Assembly: GCA_035995725.1 (NCBI GenBank)
Contig: DASYKE010000082.1
Location: 1 to 8,013 of the forward strand
Length of the DNA stretch: 8,013 nt
Origin: JAQGLW01 sp035995725
Lineage (GTDB): Bacteria > Pseudomonadota > Gammaproteobacteria > Burkholderiales > Burkholderiaceae_D
Direction: 5' to 3'
Positions 4,392-8,013 of the stretch are shown in pieces (position 1 is the stretch's first letter; every line of letters starts with the position of its first letter). The translations under genes and the position numbers were made by a program. The notes beneath the pieces were generated by a model. It was not told the origin of the DNA. It saw nothing but the letters and a program-made list of their open reading frames with translations, and searched no databases.

Positions 4392-7022
4392 ATGGATCAA
4401 TTCGCAAAAGAAACAATCCCGATTTCCCTCGAAGAAGAGATGCGCAAGAGTTACCTCGACTACGCGATGAGCGTAATCGTGGGGCGCGCCTTGCCGGATG
4501 TCCGCGATGGTCTGAAGCCGGTGCACAGGCGCGTCCTGTACGCCATGCACGAGACGAACAACGTGTGGAACAGGCCGTACGTGAAGTGCGCGCGCGTGGT
4601 CGGTGAGGTGATGGGTAAATACCATCCTCACGGCGACCAGTCTATTTACGACACACTGGTCCGCATGGCGCAGGATTTTTCGATGCGCTATACCCTGGTC
4701 GACGGGCAGGGCAACTTCGGTTCGGTCGACGGCGACAACGCCGCGGCGATGCGTTACACCGAGTGCCGCCTGGACAAGATCGCCAGCGAACTCCTGGCCG
4801 ACATCGAAAAGGACACGGTCAATTTCGTGCCCAACTACGACGGCAAGGAAAAAGAGCCGTCGGTGCTGCCGACCCGGATTCCCAACCTGCTGATCAACGG
4901 CTCGTCCGGCATCGCGGTCGGCATGGCGACCAATATCCCGCCGCATAACATCACTGAGGTGATCGGCGGCGCGCTGCACGTGCTGCGCAATGCCGATTGC
5001 ACGATCGACGAATTGATCGAAATCATTCCCGCACCGGACTTTCCGACCGGCGGCACCATTTATGGCATATCCGGCGTGCGCGACGGCTACCGCACCGGCC
5101 GCGGCCGTGTCGTGATGCGGGCCAAGACCCATTTCGAGGAATACGGCAAGGAAGGGCGCACCGCGATCATCGTCGATGAATTGCCGTACCAGGTCAATAA
5201 AAAATCGCTGCTCGAACGCATCGCCGAACTGGTGCGCGACAAGAAGCTGGACGGCATTTCCGACATCCGCGATGAATCGGACAAATCCGGCATGCGCGTG
5301 GTGATCGAGCTCAAGCGCGGCGAAGTGCCGGAAGTGGTGCTCAACAATCTGTACAAGCAGACCCAGTTGCAAGACACGTTCGGCATGAACATGGTCGCGC
5401 TGGTCGACGGCCAGCCGAAGCTGCTGAATCTGAAGCAGATGCTGGAAAGCTTCCTGTCGCACCGCCGCGAAGTCGTCACGCGCCGCACCGTGTTCGAACT
5501 GCGCAAGGCGCGCGAGCGCGGCCACGTGCTGGAAGGCCTGGCTGTCGCGCTGGCCAATATCGACGATTTCATCGCCATCATCAAGGCCGCCCCGACGCCG
5601 CCGATCGCCAAAACGGAACTGATGACGCGCGCCTGGGATTCGTCGATGGTGCGCGAAATGCTGGCGCGCACCGGTGCCGAGAACACCGGCGGGATCGACG
5701 CGTTCCGCCCGGAGAACCTGCCCAGGCATTACGGCATCCAGACCGACGGCCTGTACAAGCTGTCCGACGATCAGGCGCAGGAAATTCTGCAGATGCGCCT
5801 GCAGCGCCTGACCGGCCTGGAGCAGGACAAGATCGTCAACGAGTACAAGGAAGTGATGGCGCAGATCGCCGACCTGCTGGATATCTTGTCGAAGCCGGAG
5901 CGCGTGACGACCATCATCACCGACGAGCTGACTGCCGCCAAAAACGAATACGGCGACGGCGCGAAAGACGTGCGCCGCTCGCGGATCGAATTGAATGCGA
6001 CCGATCTCGGCACCGAAGACCTGATCACGCCGCTCGACATGGTGGTCACCCTGTCGCACACCGGCTACATGAAGTCGCAGCCGGTATCCGAATACCGCGC
6101 GCAAAAGCGCGGCGGACGCGGCAAGCAGGCGATGGCGACCAAGGAAGACGACTGGATCGAACAGCTGTTCATCGCCAATACGCATGACTACATCCTGTGC
6201 TTCAGCAATCGCGGCAGGCTGTATTGGCTGAAGGTGTGGGAAGTGCCGCAAGGCTCGCGCAATTCGCGCGGCAAGCCGATCGTCAACATGTTCCCGTTGC
6301 AGGAAGGCGAAAAAATCACCGTGATTTTGCCGGTATCGGGCGAAAACCGCTCGTTCCCGGAAGATCGTTACATCTTCATGGCAACCAGCCTGGGCACCGT
6401 CAAAAAGACGCCGCTCAGCGATTTCAGCAATCCGCGCAAGGCCGGCATCATCGCGGTCGACCTGGATCAGGACGATTTCCTGATCGGTGCGGCGCTGACC
6501 GACGGCAAGCATGATGTGATGCTGTTCTCCGACTCGGGCAAGGCGGTGCGCTTCGACGAAAACGATGTGCGTCCGATGGGCCGTACCGCACGCGGCGTGC
6601 GCGGCATGAACCTGGACGACGGCCAGCAAGTCATCGCGTTGCTGGTAGCGGAAAACGAGCAGCAGTCCGTGCTGACCGCCACTCAAAACGGCTACGGAAA
6701 GCGTACGCCGATCACCGAATACACCCGCCATGGCCGCGGCACCAAGGGCATGATCGCGATCCAGACCAGCGAACGCAACGGCAAGGTGGTTGCCGCCACG
6801 CTGGTCGAGGCAATGGATGAGATCATGCTGATCACGACCGGCGGCGTATTGATTCGTACGCGCGTATCCGAAATCCGTGAAATGGGCCGCGCCACCCAGG
6901 GCGTGACCCTGATCGCGGTGGAGAACGGAACCAAGCTGAGCGGGTTGCAGCGCATCGTCGAGTCGGATATTGAAGAGGAAAACGGCGGCGCGGAAGGCAC
7001 GGAAGGCGTGGAAGAGCAGTGA
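4392..7022 (+). CDS. gyrA: DNA gyrase subunit A
   Basis: GyrA is the DNA-breaking and rejoining subunit of the A2B2 gyrase, which introduces negative supercoils using ATP hydrolysed by GyrB. The 876-residue product is full length (E. coli 875). The N-terminus SYLDYAMSVIVGRALPDVRDGLKPVHRR starts the winged-helix breakage-reunion domain. The catalytic Arg121-Tyr122 lies in AAAMRYTE. The GyrA box QKRGGRG is at 571-577, heading the DNA-wrapping beta-pinwheel. The tail is acidic, rich in Glu. Numbering matches E. coli exactly through the quinolone region, where HPHGD is followed by Gln83, Ser84, Ile85, Tyr86 and Asp87; E. coli has Ser83. Thr101 replaces the usual Met. The ATG at 4392 agrees with the family; no Shine-Dalgarno is obvious. 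Confidence 0.99.
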   Translation: MDQFAKETIPISLEEEMRKSYLDYAMSVIVGRALPDVRDGLKPVHRRVLYAMHETNNVWNRPYVKCARVVGEVMGKYHPHGDQSIYDTLVRMAQDFSMRYTLVDGQGNFGSVDGDNAAAMRYTECRLDKIASELLADIEKDTVNFVPNYDGKEKEPSVLPTRIPNLLINGSSGIAVGMATNIPPHNITEVIGGALHVLRNADCTIDELIEIIPAPDFPTGGTIYGISGVRDGYRTGRGRVVMRAKTHFEEYGKEGRTAIIVDELPYQVNKKSLLERIAELVRDKKLDGISDIRDESDKSGMRVVIELKRGEVPEVVLNNLYKQTQLQDTFGMNMVALVDGQPKLLNLKQMLESFLSHRREVVTRRTVFELRKARERGHVLEGLAVALANIDDFIAIIKAAPTPPIAKTELMTRAWDSSMVREMLARTGAENTGGIDAFRPENLPRHYGIQTDGLYKLSDDQAQEILQMRLQRLTGLEQDKIVNEYKEVMAQIADLLDILSKPERVTTIITDELTAAKNEYGDGAKDVRRSRIELNATDLGTEDLITPLDMVVTLSHTGYMKSQPVSEYRAQKRGGRGKQAMATKEDDWIEQLFIANTHDYILCFSNRGRLYWLKVWEVPQGSRNSRGKPIVNMFPLQEGEKITVILPVSGENRSFPEDRYIFMATSLGTVKKTPLSDFSNPRKAGIIAVDLDQDDFLIGAALTDGKHDVMLFSDSGKAVRFDENDVRPMGRTARGVRGMNLDDGQQVIALLVAENEQQSVLTATQNGYGKRTPITEYTRHGRGTKGMIAIQTSERNGKVVAATLVEAMDEIMLITTGGVLIRTRVSEIREMGRATQGVTLIAVENGTKLSGLQRIVESDIEEENGGAEGTEGVEEQ

Positions 7023-7036
7023 CCGGCGGCTATAGC

Positions 7037-7042
7037 TATAAT
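7037..7042 (+). promoter_or_regulatory. Candidate pheA -10 element
   Basis: TATAAT matches the consensus at all six positions and would initiate near 7049. A -35 at 16-18 bp would fall on the last gyrA codons, where no TTGACA-like sequence is seen. If real, it gives pheA a promoter separate from gyrA with a leader of about 100 nt. Confidence 0.45.
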
Positions 7043-7090
7043 TTGCACGTGTAAGTTCCTTCCTCCTGCCTAGGGGAAGGAGCGAAGTGA

Positions 7091-7145
7091 CTGCGTAACG
7101 ACCGCAAAACGACTGCAAAACGACTGCATAACGGCTGCAAAACAC
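7091..7145 (+). repeat. Five tandem 11-bp repeats before pheA
   Basis: The units are CTGCGTAACGA, CCGCAAAACGA, CTGCAAAACGA, CTGCATAACGG and CTGCAAAACAC, at 7091, 7102, 7113, 7124 and 7135. The consensus is CYGCRWAACGR with no gaps. The period is not a multiple of three and the frames are stopped, so it is not coding. It ends 4 nt before the pheA ATG and takes the place of a ribosome-binding site. Confidence 0.9.
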
Positions 7146-7149
7146 CAAG

Positions 7150-8013
7150 ATGGATAAAAAACTCGAACCTCTGCGCGAGCAGATCGATGCGATTGACAAG
7201 CAAATTCTCGATTTGCTCAATCGCCGTGCGCGCATTGCGCAGGAAGTAGGCCATCTCAAGGCTGAAACCAACGCGCCGGTATTCCGTCCCGAACGCGAAG
7301 CGCAAGTCTTGCGCAGCGCGGCCGAGCGCAATCCGGGCCCGTTGGCCGGGTCCGATGTGCAGACGATTTTCCGCGAGATCATGTCCGCTTGCCGCGCCCT
7401 CGAAAAGCGCGTGACGGTTGCGTATCTCGGTCCGGTCGGCACATTCAGCGAGCAGGCCGTGTACCGGCAGTTCGGCCATGCGGTCGAGGGGTTGGCTTGC
7501 GCATCGATCGACGAGGTATTTCGCGCGACCGAAGCGGGAACCGCGGATTTCGGCGTGGTACCGGTCGAAAATTCCACCGAGGGCGCGGTCAACCGCACGC
7601 TCGACCTGCTGTTGCAAACCACGCTTGCGATCAGCGGCGAAATATCGCTGGCGGTGCATCACAGCCTGATGAGCAAGAACGGTTCGATGGATGGCATCAA
7701 GCGCATTTGCGCCCATTCGCAGGCGCTGGCGCAATGCCAGGCCTGGCTCAACCAGCATTATCCGAATATCGAGCGGCAGGCGGTCGCCTCCAACGGCGAG
7801 GCTGCGCGTTTGGCCAGCGAAGATCCGACAGCCGCTGCGATCGCCGGCGAGATTGCCGGACAAAAATACAACCTGCAAGTCGTCAACGCGCATATCCAGG
7901 ACGATCCGCATAACCGTACCCGCTTCGCGGTAATAGGCCGTTTGCAGACGGCGTCGAGCGGCAGGGATCAGACCTCGCTGGTGCTGTCAGTTCCGAACAA
8001 GGCCGGCGCTGTT
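7150..8013 (+). CDS. pheA: Bifunctional chorismate mutase/prephenate dehydratase (partial)
   Basis: PheA converts chorismate to prephenate and then to phenylpyruvate, the committed route to phenylalanine. The frame is open from the ATG at 7150 to the window end, giving 288 residues of an expected 355-390. The AroQ chorismate mutase domain spans about 1-86: LREQIDAIDKQILDLLNRRA with Arg9 and Arg26, Lys37 in GHLKAE, and PERE. The dehydratase domain runs from about 88 to 266, with YLGPVGTFSEQA, VPVENSTEGAVN, and the catalytic NRTRF with Thr257. The sequence breaks off in the ACT regulatory domain (SLVLSVPNKAGAV, the phenylalanine-binding region). The start is chosen because it gives the complete mutase helix; there is no Shine-Dalgarno. 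Feedback inhibition by phenylalanine is expected from the ACT domain. Confidence 0.97.
   Translation, partial: MDKKLEPLREQIDAIDKQILDLLNRRARIAQEVGHLKAETNAPVFRPEREAQVLRSAAERNPGPLAGSDVQTIFREIMSACRALEKRVTVAYLGPVGTFSEQAVYRQFGHAVEGLACASIDEVFRATEAGTADFGVVPVENSTEGAVNRTLDLLLQTTLAISGEISLAVHHSLMSKNGSMDGIKRICAHSQALAQCQAWLNQHYPNIERQAVASNGEAARLASEDPTAAAIAGEIAGQKYNLQVVNAHIQDDPHNRTRFAVIGRLQTASSGRDQTSLVLSVPNKAGAV

Larger units (their letters stand above)
7023..7149 (+). other. gyrA-pheA intergenic region
   Basis: This 127-bp gap holds, in order, a palindrome TATAGCTATA (7031-7040) overlapping a perfect TATAAT, and a CCTTCC/GGAAGG stem (7058-7063/7075-7080, 11-nt loop, no T-tract). A strong Shine-Dalgarno-like AAGGAG (7077-7082) precedes only a three-codon GTG frame (7087-7098). 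Five 11-bp repeats then run up to the pheA start. Many related genomes carry serC here, as I recall; no serC coding sequence is present. Confidence 0.6.

Noticed and set aside
4347..7622. A 1091-codon open frame on the minus strand covering all of gyrA
   Set aside because: Its codons are in exact register opposite gyrA codons, so it stays open simply because gyrA uses no TTA, CTA or TCA codons. The translation shows no recognisable domain, is rich in His/Arg/Ala runs, and ignores the gyrA-pheA boundary.
7389..7913. Alternative frames inside pheA
   Set aside because: The pheA frame from 7150 contains all chorismate mutase and prephenate dehydratase motifs in order; other frames on either strand are shadows.
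1..8013. CRISPR arrays, insertion sequences or a novel multi-gene system
   Set aside because: There are no regularly spaced repeats with unique spacers, no transposase or integrase reading frame, and every substantial coding region is a recognisable housekeeping or envelope gene.

Overview
The window looks like the chromosome of a betaproteobacterium, most likely order Burkholderiales and plausibly Oxalobacteraceae. Four things suggest this: the moderately high GC content, the gene order ssrA / HAD phosphatase / ubiG / ompA / gyrA / pheA, the short OmpA proteins with a Cys-TG-x-W...GCDG motif, and a bifunctional chorismate mutase/prephenate dehydratase. The taxonomic call is inference from protein style and synteny. 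It is mostly a housekeeping region.

Layout. Positions 1-109 hold no supportable gene but carry C-runs and four TGGA units at exactly 10-bp spacing. A strong rho-independent terminator (110-147, minus) ends the tmRNA gene ssrA (186-563, minus; proteolysis tag ANDETYALAA). Still on the minus strand come a HAD phosphatase (624-1295, Gph family but MupP-like), ubiG (1381-2076), a barrel-less OmpA (2307-2984) with its own terminator (2254-2280), and a second barrel-less OmpA paralogue (3389-4129). A 262-bp divergent intergenic region leads to gyrA on the plus strand (4392-7022), then a 127-bp gap, then pheA (7150 to the window end, 3' truncated).

Functions. ssrA rescues stalled ribosomes. UbiG carries out both O-methylations of ubiquinone synthesis. 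The phosphatase next to it either detoxifies 2-phosphoglycolate or acts in cell-wall sugar recycling. The two OmpA-domain proteins are predicted to tie the outer envelope to peptidoglycan. GyrA is the DNA-cleaving subunit of DNA gyrase. PheA makes phenylpyruvate from chorismate.

No undescribed multi-gene system is visible. The points worth a second look are small: phased repeats beside the tmRNA 3' end (a classic island integration site), Gln at the GyrA position-83 quinolone site, an unusual gyrA-pheA junction that lacks serC and instead holds a good Shine-Dalgarno sequence with no gene plus five 11-bp repeats, a CGGCAAAT repeat cluster upstream of ubiG, short tandem duplications in front of gyrA, and the MupP-like identity of the phosphatase.
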